The position numbers and the translations under genes were made by a program. The notes beneath the pieces are model-generated. The model ran no database searches and was not told where the DNA came from. It saw nothing but the letters and a program-made list of their open reading frames with translations. From JAUIAI01 sp041396585 (lineage in GTDB: Bacteria > Pseudomonadota > Gammaproteobacteria > Burkholderiales > Burkholderiaceae_E): DNA of 64,000 nt. Shown here one piece after another: positions 43,273 to 54,280 of the stretch. Location of the stretch: the NCBI GenBank assembly GCA_041396585.1, contig JAWKYG010000002.1, forward strand, positions 124,001-188,000, in the 5' to 3' direction. Within the stretch, counting starts at the first letter, position 1. Each line of letters begins with the position of its first letter.

Positions 43273-44285
43273 TGGCGGGTCCGTGGATCGACCAGCGTGT
43301 GCACGATGTCCACGAGCAGATTGAGCAACACGAACAGCACCGCCATCGCGAGCACGAAGCCCTGGACCGCGGCATAGTCCGAGACCACCAGCGCCTCGAT
43401 CGCATACGAGCCGATGCCGGGCCATGAAAAGACCTTCTCGACCAGCACATTGGCGCCGAGCGTGAACGAGAACACCATCGACAAGGTGGTGATCACCGGC
43501 AGCAGCGCATTGCGCAACGCATAGCCGTAGACGATGCGCGTGCGGCTCAGGCCGGTGGCGCGCGCGGTGCGGATATAGTCAGATGAGAGTGCGGCGAGCA
43601 TTGCGCCACGCGACATACGCGCGATCGGCGCCATTGTGAACAGCGCCAGCGTGATCGCCGGCAGTGTCAGTTGTCCGGCCGCACCGAGAGCGGTTTCCAC
43701 ATCACCGGCCAACGCGGCATCGATGACGAAGAATCCGGTCACCTCGGGCGGCGGCAGGTAGACGAAGTCCAGCCGCCCGATCGGTGATGGCGCCCAGCCC
43801 AGCAGGTAGTAGAAGACATAGACGAGCACCAGGCCGGTGAAAAAGGTGGGCAGCGACACGCCGGCGGTCACCAGGGCGCGGCAGGCGTGATCGATCAGGC
43901 TGCCCTGGCGGGTGGCCGCGGCCACGCCCAGCGGCAGCGCGATCAGGCACGACAGGGTCAGCGCCGCCAGTGTCAGCTCCAGCGAGGCCGGCAGCCGGCG
44001 GGTCAGCTCATCGAGCACTGGCTGGCCGGTGGACAGGCTCTGGCCAAGATCGCCCCGAAACAGGTCGGCCACGTAGCGGCCGAACTGCGTGGGCAGCGGT
44101 GCATCCAGACCCATCGCCGTGCGGATCTGGGCGATGGATTCGGGCGTGGCGGCCGGGCCCGCATAGTAGGCGGCCGGATCACCGGGCAGGGTGCGGGTCA
44201 GCAGGAAGCTGACCACGATCACCCCGATCAGTGCCGGCACCGCCTGCGCGATGCGGACCGCGACCAGTGCATAGCGAGCGGACAC
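43269..44285 (-). CDS. Peptide-type ABC transporter permease (DppB family)
   Basis: First permease of the importer, 338 residues. It has the DppB start (AQAVPALIGVIVVSFLLTRT then LPGDPAAYYAG), the long periplasmic loop, SLELTLAALTLSCLIALPLG, and the EAA loop TARATGLSRTRIVYGYALRN followed by ALLPVITTLSMVFSFTLG. These are standard for the family. It begins 6 bp after the binding-protein stop and overlaps the DppC-type gene by four bases, so these genes are translationally linked. Confidence 0.93.
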   Translation of the reverse strand: MSARYALVAVRIAQAVPALIGVIVVSFLLTRTLPGDPAAYYAGPAATPESIAQIRTAMGLDAPLPTQFGRYVADLFRGDLGQSLSTGQPVLDELTRRLPASLELTLAALTLSCLIALPLGVAAATRQGSLIDHACRALVTAGVSLPTFFTGLVLVYVFYYLLGWAPSPIGRLDFVYLPPPEVTGFFVIDAALAGDVETALGAAGQLTLPAITLALFTMAPIARMSRGAMLAALSSDYIRTARATGLSRTRIVYGYALRNALLPVITTLSMVFSFTLGANVLVEKVFSWPGIGSYAIEALVVSDYAAVQGFVLAMAVLFVLLNLLVDIVHTLVDPRTRQ

Positions 44286-44291
44286 GGTTGC

Positions 44292-45947
44292 TCAGACGCG
44301 CTTGAGCGAGCGTGCGTCGAGCTGCCGATGAAACCAGAACTCGTAGTCCGTCGCGCCGTTCAGACCGACATTGAGTGCCGGCTGCCAGAGCGCGATCCGC
44401 GGCACCTCGTCCCAGGCGATCTCGATCATGCGCTTGATCTTCGGCGCATAGTCGGGATGGTCGGTGGCCAGGTGCAGGGTTTCGCTGGTCAGCTTCTCGA
44501 TCTCCTCGTTGCGGTAGTTCGAGGCATTGAACAGGTGGCCGTCCTGGTAGGCCCAGAAGAAGTAGTAACACGGATAGTTGAGCCATCCGCCGAAGGTCTC
44601 CAGCGGCAGCGCCAGCCGCTTCTCGACGAGCGACGCAGTGCGCCAGCTGGCACCGGGGATCTTCTCGATCGTGGCCTTGATGCCCAGTCGGCCCAGGCTC
44701 TCCTGGATCAGCAGCGCGGTGGGCTCCATCCAGTCGGCCTGGGCCAGCGAGATCGACAACGGGACCTCGAAGCCCTTGCCGTATCCGGCCTGCTCGAGCA
44801 GTGCGGCGGACTTGTCGAGATCGGTCTTGTAGGGGAAGGGCTGCGGCCAGTCGATCGTGGCCGGCTTCGGGCCGGCGCCACCCCACATCGGCGCGCCGCG
44901 TCCGTAGGCGGCCGCCTCGAAGACCGCCTGGTAGGGCACGGCCCAGGCGATCGCCTGGCGCACGCGCTTGTCCTTGAACGGCTCGAACTTCAGGTTCGGG
45001 CACAGACAGTAGATGGCGTTCTCCACCGGTGTGGTGTTGATCGTCACGCCCGGTTTGGCCGACAACTCCTTGGCATCCTTGTTCGGCATGTTGAATGACA
45101 TCTGGATGTCACCGCGCTCGAGCAGCGCGCGCCGTGTGGCGGTGCTGGGTACCTCGCGAACGATCACGCGTTTGACCGCCGGCGGCTTGCCGGACGTCCA
45201 GCCATCATTGCGCTCGTAGACCAGTTGCTGACCGGGGTCCCAGCGGATCACCTTGTACGCACCGGAGCCCGCCGGGGTCTTGTGCAGATACTCGGTGGCC
45301 CAGGGGTCCTTCTCCGTGGCATGCGCCCTGGCCAGCTTCGCGTTGATGATCATCGGCACCGGCACGGCCAGATCCGGCAGCGTGAGCTTGGATCGGCGCA
45401 GCAGATGGATACGAAAGGTCAGGTCGTCCACCACCTCGAACTGCTCGGGCTTTTCCAGTGAACCGGCCTTCATCTGCACGGTGGGAAATCCACCGACCGA
45501 CACCGCCCGGTCGAACGACCACTTGACGTCGTGCGCGGTAATCGGCGAGCCGTCGTGAAAGCGACCATCGGCGCGCAGCTTGAAGGTCATGGTCATGCCG
45601 TCGTCGGAGGTCGTCCAGCTTTCGGCAATCTCGGGTTCGATGGTCTCGTAGTCGTATGACAGACCGCCGTCGGGCGTCTTCTTGGTACCAAAGCTGACCA
45701 ACCGGTCGTAGACATTGACGGCCACCTGGTAGCTGGGCCGGTTGGTGCCGCTGCGGTGAATGTCCAGGCTGTTGATAGTCTGGCCCATGGCCACGACGAG
45801 CACGTCGCCGGTGGCGGCGGAAACCGGCAGCACCTTCAGAAAGGGCAGCACCGAGGCACCCAGGGCGCCGGCGCGCAACAGGTCGCGTCGACGCAGGTCC
45901 GGGACCATCGAGACGGAGGGCGGCAAGGCGGTCTGATCAGGCTTCAT
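44292..45947 (-). CDS. Peptide-type ABC transporter binding protein (family 5), Tat signal
   Basis: Periplasmic family 5 solute-binding protein of 551 residues. The start carries a twin-arginine signal (LRRRDLLRAGALG near residues 18-30), so it may be exported folded; an in-frame ATG near 45908 is an alternative start. The mature domain has the standard profile: ALDIHRSGTNRPSY-like lobe I, TFKLRADGRFHDGSPITAHD with VKWSFDRAV, which is the family signature, and DKRVRQAIAWAVPYQAVFEA. Members bind peptides, nickel, opines, glutathione or amide compounds. It begins 96 bp after the allophanate hydrolase gene, the largest gap in this minus-strand train, so it may join that operon or have its own promoter. 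Confidence 0.9.
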   Translation of the reverse strand: MKPDQTALPPSVSMVPDLRRRDLLRAGALGASVLPFLKVLPVSAATGDVLVVAMGQTINSLDIHRSGTNRPSYQVAVNVYDRLVSFGTKKTPDGGLSYDYETIEPEIAESWTTSDDGMTMTFKLRADGRFHDGSPITAHDVKWSFDRAVSVGGFPTVQMKAGSLEKPEQFEVVDDLTFRIHLLRRSKLTLPDLAVPVPMIINAKLARAHATEKDPWATEYLHKTPAGSGAYKVIRWDPGQQLVYERNDGWTSGKPPAVKRVIVREVPSTATRRALLERGDIQMSFNMPNKDAKELSAKPGVTINTTPVENAIYCLCPNLKFEPFKDKRVRQAIAWAVPYQAVFEAAAYGRGAPMWGGAGPKPATIDWPQPFPYKTDLDKSAALLEQAGYGKGFEVPLSISLAQADWMEPTALLIQESLGRLGIKATIEKIPGASWRTASLVEKRLALPLETFGGWLNYPCYYFFWAYQDGHLFNASNYRNEEIEKLTSETLHLATDHPDYAPKIKRMIEIAWDEVPRIALWQPALNVGLNGATDYEFWFHRQLDARSLKRV

Positions 45948-46043
45948 CTGGGTATCCTTGTGGTCGGGTGGGAGGTTGGAGAGCGCAAGGTCGGCGCGAG
46001 CCGCGACCCCCGACCGCGGGGCCCTGGCCGCATGCCATGTGCA

Positions 46044-47902
46044 TCAAGGGCCGGCGGCGAGAAAGGCACGCCAGCCGCCGTAGGCAGTGACATCACGCGC
46101 GCCGATCAGTCCGTGCGGTTCGCAGATGAAGCCGGTCACCTGATGACCGCCGCGCAGCTGCAGGCGACCCAGCCCGAGTGGCGACGGCACGCCGGCGCGA
46201 AATTCACCGACGGCGGCGCGCGGCAGCGCCCAGACCTCGATCTCGATCGGCGCACCGCCGGCGTCGCGTACCAGACCCGGTCGCGCCGGCGGCCCGCCCG
46301 GCAGCGCATAGAGCCGGTACTCGGGCGCGGTCTGGGTGCGCAACAGGAAACGACCGCCGCGAGTGCTGAGTTCGCCGTTCAGGGGCATGCCCTGCATGTG
46401 CGCGCCGACCACGGCGAGCGCGAGCTCGTCCGCGGCTGGCGTCAGTGCCTCGACGGACGGTGACGGGTCCATGCGCGCCTCATCGCCGCTGGCGGGTGTC
46501 GCAGCGGTTGTGGTGCGCTCCAGTGGCCAGCCGGTGGCGCCCAGCGTGTCCGCGAATGCGTCTTGCAGGCGCGCAGCGAGCGCGGACGCCAGGCCGTCCT
46601 GACCGGCGCGCGCCAGTACGGTCACGCTCGCCGGTGGACGGCCGCGCGCCACGTTCTGCACCGGCACGGCGATGCCGCACAGATCGAGCAGATTGACAAA
46701 GTTCGTGTAGGTGCCGAGACGGTCGTTGCTGCGGACCGGATCGCGCTCATAGTCTTGCACCGTCAGCGGGCCGGGGATGCTCGGCACGCACAGCGCATCG
46801 AGACCGGCCATGGCATGCACGCAGGTGCGGGTCAGTTCCCTGAGGCGGTAGATATCGCGAAAGGCGTCGGTCGCACTGAGCGTCGTGGCGCGCTCGATGA
46901 TCTGCCGGGTGACCGGGAAGATGGCCTGCGAATGCTCGTCCAGCAAGGCCGAGACCACGCTGTGCCGCTCCGCCACCCAGGCGCCGTGATAGAGCAGCGT
47001 GGCGATCGCCTGAAAAGGTTGCAGATCGATGCGCGTCAGACTCGCTCCGTCGTCGGCGAGTCTGTGCATTGCGTGTTCGAACGCAGTGCGATCGGCATCA
47101 TTCAGCGGCGCGAGCGCGGTGTCGTCGGGCACACCGATGCGCGCCGGAAACGAGGCGGGCGGTTCGGGCAGCAGGCCGATCGCGCGTGAAAACGGATCTG
47201 CGTCGTCATAGCCCGCGCATGCGCGCAGCACACGCCTGGCATCGGCCACCGTGAGCGCGAAGATCGAGACTGTGTCCAGGGTGCGGCAGGCGGGCACGAC
47301 GCCGCGGGCCGACAGCAGGCCGAGCGTGGGCTTCAGGCCCACCAGATTGTTGAGCGCGGCCGGCACGCGCCCGGATCCGGCGGTGTCGGTGCCCAGCGAG
47401 AAGCTCACCAGACCGTGCGCCACCGCGACCGCGGAGCCCGAACTCGAGCCACCGGGCACCCACTGCGCATCGAGCGCATTGCGCGGCACCGGGTAGGGTG
47501 TGCGCATGCCCACCAGGCCGGTCGCAAACTGATCGAGATTGGTCTTGCCGAGCACCAGGGCGCCGGCCGCGCGCAGGGCGCTCACCACGGCCGCATCCTC
47601 GGTGGGTTCGTAGGCGAACGCGGGGCAGGCCGCGGTGGTCGGCAGGCCGGCGACATCGATGTTGTCCTTGACCGCGAACGGCACGCCCCACAGGGTTTGG
47701 CGACCGGGTCGAATGCGCCCAGCGCATCGCACCGGGCCTGGACGGCCGCGAGATCGAAGCGCGCCAGGAAGATGCCCGGATCATTCACGCCGTCGATGCG
47801 CGCAAAGGCCTCGGCGATCACCGCGCGGGGGTCGATGCCCCTGCGGTAGGCGGCGTGCAGCGCAGGCACCGTGAACGGCAGGGCGGCCAGGTTCGCGCTC
47901 AT
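46044..47902 (-). pseudogene. atzF: Allophanate hydrolase (AtzF type), one frameshift
   Basis: Hydrolyses allophanate to ammonia and carbon dioxide, the last step of urea-carboxylase or biuret routes. The start ATG 47902 overlaps the cupin stop by four bases and gives LPFTVPALHAAYRRGIDPRA. The frame breaks near 47696-47698 (one base short in an A-run on the coding strand) and resumes as QTLWGVPFAVKDNIDVAG. The amidase domain has the catalytic lysine in AVKDNID, the GGSSSGSAVAVAHG loop and GTDTAGSGRVPAALN with the nucleophile serine. The C-terminal AtzF domain, which forms the second-step region, continues to 46044 (ELSTRGGRFLLRTQTAPEYR). Repaired length of about 619 residues is normal. No urea carboxylase gene is present, which points to biuret as source. 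Confidence 0.85.
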
Positions 47903-48267
47903 CCGGCGTCTCCCGGGGCCGCGTCGACGAAGGCGATCGGCCGGCTCCAGATGATCAGCACCACACAGCCTTCGGGTGCGGTCACCACGTGACGCGAATC
48001 GGGATGATTGATGATCAGCGTGCCGGCGGGATAACGGCCACGGGTGTCGCACTGTTCGCCCTCGAGCACCAGGATCATCTCGGCACCGGTATGCTGATGC
48101 ATCGGCACCCGGGCGCCCGGCGCATAGCGCAGGATGGCGGCCTGAGCGTTCTCGGCGGTCTCGCCGGTCTCTATGCGATGGATCTCGATGCCATCGCGAA
48201 ACGCTTCGAATGAAAGATCTCGCCAGCCGCCTTCCAGCAGGCCGCGCAGGACGCTTGCCTCAGCCAT
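47899..48267 (-). CDS. ChrR-like cupin protein
   Basis: A 122-residue single-domain cupin. ATG 48267 has TTGGAGG upstream, and the first codons overlap the end of the preceding hydrolase gene by 8 bp. The metal-binding motif is YAPGARVPMHQHTGAEMILV with His, His and Glu ligands, then DSRHVVTAPEGCVVLIIW with the fourth histidine. This pattern resembles the cupin domain of the anti-sigma factor ChrR, but no sigma-binding zinc domain is attached. It sits inside an amide-catabolism operon between a cysteine hydrolase and allophanate hydrolase, overlapping both. It may be a small-molecule sensor or an enzyme for a hydrolysis intermediate; function is unknown. Confidence 0.83.
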   Translation of the reverse strand: MAEASVLRGLLEGGWRDLSFEAFRDGIEIHRIETGETAENAQAAILRYAPGARVPMHQHTGAEMILVLEGEQCDTRGRYPAGTLIINHPDSRHVVTAPEGCVVLIIWSRPIAFVDAAPGDAG

Positions 48268-48921
48268 GAATCGCCTCCAATACCTGCGCGGCGGTCGCGG
48301 TCCAGCCCACGATCGCTCCCTGCGCACGCACCATTTCGAGCGTGGCCTGCTTGAAGGCCGGGAAATAGCTCTCGGTGGCATCCTCCACCAGCAGACAATC
48401 GAATCCGCGGTCATTGGCCTCGCGCATCGTGGTCTGCACACAGACCTCGGTGGTCACGCCGGCGATCACCAGCTGGCCGATATCGGCATCGGCCAGCACC
48501 ACCTCCAGTGGCGTGCGCGTGAACGCCCCCTTGCCGGGTTTGTCGATCACCGGTTCGCCGGGGCGCGGGGCCAGCTCGGGCACGATCTGCGCACCGGGTT
48601 CGCCCGCCACCAGCAGGCGGCCCATCGGGCCGGGGTCGCCGATGCGCAGCGCGGGCGTGCCGCGCAGGCGTTTGGCCGGCGGGCAGTCCGACAGATCGGC
48701 GCGATGACACTCGCGGGTGTGCACGATCGGCAGTCGCGCGCGCCGGAAGCCGTCGATCAATGCCGCCACCGTGGGCACGATCGCCTGCAGGGGGCCGACA
48801 TCATTGCCCAGGCTCGCACCAAAACCACCGGGCTCGATGAAGTCGCGCTGCATGTCGATGACCAGTAGCGCAACCGCGCGCCGATCCAGTTCGAATGCAA
48901 AGGGTTGTGCGGCGATCGTGC

Positions 48922-48925
<4 letters not shown>
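48260..48925 (-). CDS. Isochorismatase-family cysteine hydrolase of unknown substrate
   Basis: A 221-residue amidohydrolase of the isochorismatase fold, paralogous to the biuret-hydrolase-like gene 1.6 kb upstream. The start is a TTG at 48925 that overlaps the stop of the ABC ATPase gene (TTGA), with GAGGAG about 8 bases before it. The catalytic set is kept: D24 in LVIDMQRDF, lysine in IDKPGKGAF (K129 or K132), and C162 in TTEVCVQTTMREANDRG. The conserved HTRECHRADLSDCPPAKR and GDPGPMGRLLVAGEPGAQIV track the BiuH-like protein closely, but the loop around residues 88-97 differs (RLRGTPALR against RWRSQRIGA). Substrate could be a related ureide, N-carbamoyl compound or triuret-like molecule. 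Confidence 0.88.
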
Positions 48926-50477
<1,552 letters not shown>

Positions 50478-50481
<4 letters not shown>

Positions 50482-51161
50482 GGCAGCTCGGCAACGAAGC
50501 GGGCACTGTCCGAAACCGTGCCGAACACACCGCCCTGCATCTTGATCATCTGGATCGCGGCCTCGTGGTTGCCGGGATCGGTCGCGCCGCAGCAGTCGGA
50601 CAGCAACAGGCACTCGAAGCCGCGGTCATTGGCCTCGCGCATCGTGGTGTGCACGCACACATCGGTGGTGATCCCGGTGAGCACCAGATTGCAGATGCCG
50701 CGGGTGCGCAGGATCAGCTCGAGATCGGTGGCGCAGAAGCTGCCCTTGCCGGGCTTGTCGATGATGATCTCGCCCGGCAGCGGTGCGAGTTCGTCGATGA
50801 TCTCCCAGCCGGGCTCGCCGCGCACCAGGATCCGCCCGCAGGGCCCGGCATCGCCGATACCGGCACCGATGCGCTGCGAGCGCCAGCGCTTGTTCGCCGG
50901 CAGATCGGACAGGTCGGGGCGGTGGCCCTCGCGGGTGTGGATGATCCAGTAGCCGCGGGCGCGCATCGCCTCCAGCACCGCCCGGATCGGCTCGATCGGT
51001 GCGCGGGTCAGGCTCAGGTCATAGCCCATCGTGTCCACATAGCCGCCGCGGCCGCAGAAATCGGTCTGCATATCGATCACGATCAGCGCGGTGTTGGCCG
51101 GCGCGAGTGCGCCATCGAACGGCCACGGATAGGGGTCGGCGGTGATCATGCTCATGCTCAT
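50478..51161 (-). CDS. biuH: Biuret amidohydrolase-like cysteine hydrolase (BiuH type)
   Basis: Expected to hydrolyse biuret to allophanate and ammonia. The 227-residue protein has the isochorismatase fold with D30 in IVIDMQTDFCG, lysine in IDKPGKGSF (K136 or K139) and C169 in TTDVCVHTTMREANDRG. The segments ADPYPWPFDGAL, VDTMGYDLSLTRAPIEPIR, KRWRSQRIGAGIGDAGPCGR and LLSDCCGATD match what I recall of characterised BiuH proteins. Context agrees, since allophanate hydrolase lies in the same operon. Three in-frame ATGs (51161, 51155, 51149) are possible; the first has AAGGA 8-9 bases upstream and overlaps the formamidase stop. Ureidoacrylate hydrolase (RutB) is an alternative, but no other rut gene is present. 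Confidence 0.85.
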
Positions 51162-52180
51162 GCTGCTTTTCCTTGCAGGCCCGGGGCGTATTGGCGGTCG
51201 GGTTTGTCGAAACCGCAGGAGCTGCCGTCGGTGATCTGCACCCGGTCTTCCCACGGCAGGCGATAGCGCCCGGCAACGAGGTCGCGCATATAGGTGTAGG
51301 GGCAATCGCCGGCGCCGCCGGCCACCGCGGTGAAGCCGCGATGACCAAGCTGATAGATGTTGTTCTCCACGCCCCAGTGCTCGCGCGCCTCGCGAACCAG
51401 ATCGGGGCGGACCTCGGCGGTGATGATTTCGTCCGGGCGGCCGCTGGCGCCGTGGGCGAGAATCGCGCCGTCGAAGTTCACGATCATGCCTTCGCCCATG
51501 CTGTCGAACGTGCCATCGCTGCCGCACATGCAGACATTGGCCGTGACCATCAGATTGCAAAAAGCGTTGGCCTGGTTGGTGAACCGCCAGCTCTCGCGGA
51601 TCGGTGCGGTGTAGCCGGCGGTGCGCAGCATGATCTCTGCGCCCTTGTAGGCGCACTCGCGCGCCATCTCCGGAAACATGCCGTCATGGCAGATGATCAG
51701 CGCGAGCTTGCAGCCGCGCGGGCCCTCGATCACCGGGATGCCGATGTCCCCCGGCTCCCAGGGTTCAACCGGCACCCATGGATGCAGCTTGCGGTAGTAC
51801 AGCCGCAACTCGCCGGTGTCGTCGATGATCAGCCCGCTGTTGTACGGGTTGCCGTCAGGATTGGCCTCCATGATCGAGAAGCAGCCCCAGATCGCATGTT
51901 CGCGACAGGCTCTCTTGAACGCGGCCACCTCGGGGCCATCGAGCGAGCACATGATGGCCGGGTCGGTGTTCATGCTCAGCCCGTGCAATGCGTACTCGGG
52001 AAACACCACCAGATCCATGCCGCCGAGATTGCGCCGCGCCTTGCCCACCAGTGCCACGATGCGCTCGGTCTGCGCGGCCAGCTGGGCGGGCGTCTCGACC
52101 ACCGGCAGCTGCAGCTGCACCAGGCCGATCACGACCCCGTTGGGGGATTTGTTCAGGCCGCCGAGTCCGTTCATGGGCAT
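51158..52180 (-). CDS. amiF: Formamidase (nitrilase superfamily)
   Basis: Hydrolyses formamide to formate and ammonia. The 340-residue protein matches AmiF from the start (MNGLGGLNKSPNGVVIGLVQ) to the end. The nitrilase triad is E62 in VVFPEYALHGLSM, K131 in YYRKLHPW and C164 in IICHDGMFPEMA. Segments GVENNIYQLGHRGF, DLVAGRYRLPWEDRV and PYNSGLIIDDTGE are family-specific and separate it from the aliphatic amidase AmiE. Start codons at 52180 and 52174 are both possible; GGAGAT lies 7 bases before the first. Its stop overlaps the biuH-like start. It may process formamide imported from outside or formed in another pathway; nothing in the cluster makes formamide. Confidence 0.92.
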   Translation of the reverse strand: MPMNGLGGLNKSPNGVVIGLVQLQLPVVETPAQLAAQTERIVALVGKARRNLGGMDLVVFPEYALHGLSMNTDPAIMCSLDGPEVAAFKRACREHAIWGCFSIMEANPDGNPYNSGLIIDDTGELRLYYRKLHPWVPVEPWEPGDIGIPVIEGPRGCKLALIICHDGMFPEMARECAYKGAEIMLRTAGYTAPIRESWRFTNQANAFCNLMVTANVCMCGSDGTFDSMGEGMIVNFDGAILAHGASGRPDEIITAEVRPDLVREAREHWGVENNIYQLGHRGFTAVAGGAGDCPYTYMRDLVAGRYRLPWEDRVQITDGSSCGFDKPDRQYAPGLQGKAA

Positions 52181-52213
52181 CGTCCGATCTCCAGGAGGTG
52201 GTTGGGGGTGCGA

Positions 52214-53140
52214 TCAACGGGTGATGCGCAGCTCGCCCGGTGCACCGGCCAGCGCGCGGGTCGGCGAGCTGGTCATCACGAGCAGGGCCAGGGTCAGCAC
52301 GAAGGGGGCGGCATACCAGAGGTAGTAGCCGCTGCTGATGCCGACCGACTGCAGCGCCGGTCCGAGCGCACCGGCGCCGCCGAACAACAGGGCCGCGTAG
52401 AAGCAGTGCAGTGGCCGCCAGCGCGCGAAGATCACCAGGGCCACGGCCATCAAACCCTGACCGGACGAGATGCCTTCGTTCCAGCTGCCCGGATAGGCGA
52501 GCGACAGATAGGCGCCACCGATGCCGGCCAGCGCGCCGCCGGTGGCGGTTGCGGCGGCGCGCACGCCGGCCGGGCTGAGCCCGAGCGCACGTGCCGCATC
52601 GGTGCTGTCGCCGACCACACGCACGGTCAGGCCGAGCCGGGTCGAGCGAAACATCCAGGTCATCAGCAGCGCCAGGATCGCGCCGACGATGAACAAGACA
52701 TTCACCTGCAGCGCCGCCTGGATCTGCGGCGAATCGGACCAGGCTCCGAGCGGGATCGATGGCAGATCGGGTGCCTGCGGCTGTATGTACGGTTTGCCGA
52801 AGAAGAACGCCAGGCCGACACCGAGCAACATCAGCGCGATGCCGATCGCGATATCGTTCACGCGCGGCAGCTGGCAACACCAGGCGTGCACCAGGCCGAA
52901 GGCCATGCCCGCGAACGCGGCGGCCGTGACGCCGGCCCAGGGCGAGCCGGTCTCGTAGGCAAAGCCATAGCCGGCCATCGCGCCGAACACCAGCGTGCCC
53001 TCCAGGCCCAGATTGATTCGCCCGGAGCGCTCGGTCAGGCACTCGCCGAGGCTGACGAAGATGAATGGTGTGGACACGCGGATCGCGCCCGCCAGGATCG
53101 CCAGCGGCACGCCCCACCAACCGAGTTCGGTGCCGGTCAT
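52214..53140 (-). CDS. BMP-type ABC importer permease 2
   Basis: A 308-residue permease of the branched-chain/CUT2-like family with about 8-10 membrane helices. Typical segments are GECLTERSGRINLGLEGTLV near the start, IAIGIALMLLGVGLAFFFGK, the cytoplasmic loop GDSTDAARALGLSPAGVRAA that contacts the ATPase, and GGAYLSLAYPGSWNEGISSG. ATG 53140 is chosen because it overlaps the previous permease stop by four bases; a GTG at 53149 is in frame. It pairs with the adjoining permease to import the ligand from the BMP-family binding protein. A 33-bp gap precedes the formamidase gene. Confidence 0.9.
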   Translation of the reverse strand: MTGTELGWWGVPLAILAGAIRVSTPFIFVSLGECLTERSGRINLGLEGTLVFGAMAGYGFAYETGSPWAGVTAAAFAGMAFGLVHAWCCQLPRVNDIAIGIALMLLGVGLAFFFGKPYIQPQAPDLPSIPLGAWSDSPQIQAALQVNVLFIVGAILALLMTWMFRSTRLGLTVRVVGDSTDAARALGLSPAGVRAAATATGGALAGIGGAYLSLAYPGSWNEGISSGQGLMAVALVIFARWRPLHCFYAALLFGGAGALGPALQSVGISSGYYLWYAAPFVLTLALLVMTSSPTRALAGAPGELRITR

Positions 53141-54261
53141 GCGCGCCACCGCTGCGGCGAGAAGATCTTGAAGCGTCCGTAGAGTGTTTCGCTGACCAGG
53201 ATCGCCACGAACACGATGCCCTGCATCACCAGCACCGTGGCGTCAGGCAGCGCCATGCGCCGTTGCACCAGACCACTGGCCGCCTCGAATGCCGCCAACA
53301 GCACCGCCACCGGAATGATCGCGAGCGGATTGTGCTGGGCGATGAATGCGATCAGGATGCCGGTATAGCCATAGCCGGCATTGAGCGAGGCATTGGCCGC
53401 TCCGTGCACCGCGGCGACCTCGATCATCCCGGCCAGGCCCGCGCAGGCGCCGGCCGCGAACGTGAAGCCGAGCGTCAGTGCGCCCACCGGCAGTGCCTGG
53501 ATCCGCGCCGCGCGCGCATTGCCGCCGACCACGCGCGCGCTAAAGCCGATGCGGGTGCGCTCGAGCACGATCCAGGCGAGCACACAGGCGACGATGCCGA
53601 TGATCAGGCCCCAGTGCACATCGAGATCCGGCAATGTGCCCAGTCGATGGGCGGCATCGATGGGCGCGGTCGAGGGCTTGTTCAGGCTGCCCGGGTCACG
53701 CAATGGCCCCTCGACGAAGTGATTGAGCAGCGCGATCGCGATATAGGCCATCAGCAGGCTGGCGATGGTTTCATTGACCCCGCGCCGGTGACGCATCGCG
53801 CCCACCGCGCCGATCCAGAGTCCGCCTGCGAGCATGCCGGCCAGGGCCATCATGCCGATGCCGGCCAGCGCGCCGGTGCCGCTCATCGCCACGCCGGCCG
53901 CACCTGCGGCCAGCCCGCCGAGAACGAATGCGCCTTCGCCGCCGATCACCACCAGGCCCAGGCGCGCGGGCAGGGCCACGCAGAGCGCGGCCAGCAACAG
54001 GGGCGCGGTGCGCGAGAGCGTGTTCTCCCAAGAGAACTTGGTGCCGAAGCCCGCCTTGAACACGAGCGCATAGAACTCGGCGGGTGACTTGCCCAGGGCG
54101 AGCAGAAACAGCGAGAACACGGCCAGCCCGACGATCAATGCGCCCACCGGGATCGCGATGCGCTCGCTGCGACGCGCGAGCGTCGGCAGCCAGCCGGTGG
54201 CGGCTGCCGGGGCGCCCGCGATCGCAGGGATCATGTCGCCGGTCGTGGTCGAGAGGGCCAT
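53137..54261 (-). CDS. BMP-type ABC importer permease 1
   Basis: A 374-residue permease of the same family, with a longer N terminus. Recognisable parts are APLLLAALCVALPARLGLVV, IGGEGAFVLGGLAAGAAG, the motif RRGVNETIASLLMAYIAIAL, and the ATPase-contact loop VVGGNARAARIQALPVGALT, then GYGYTGILIAFIAQHNPLA. About ten membrane helices are predicted by eye. It begins 19 bp after the binding-protein stop. Permeases of this branch carry nucleosides, purines or related nitrogen compounds; together with the hydrolases nearby, a ureide or amide ligand is the better guess. Confidence 0.9.
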   Translation of the reverse strand: MALSTTTGDMIPAIAGAPAAATGWLPTLARRSERIAIPVGALIVGLAVFSLFLLALGKSPAEFYALVFKAGFGTKFSWENTLSRTAPLLLAALCVALPARLGLVVIGGEGAFVLGGLAAGAAGVAMSGTGALAGIGMMALAGMLAGGLWIGAVGAMRHRRGVNETIASLLMAYIAIALLNHFVEGPLRDPGSLNKPSTAPIDAAHRLGTLPDLDVHWGLIIGIVACVLAWIVLERTRIGFSARVVGGNARAARIQALPVGALTLGFTFAAGACAGLAGMIEVAAVHGAANASLNAGYGYTGILIAFIAQHNPLAIIPVAVLLAAFEAASGLVQRRMALPDATVLVMQGIVFVAILVSETLYGRFKIFSPQRWRA

Positions 54262-54280
54262 GGGAGTGTCGCTGCGCCGA

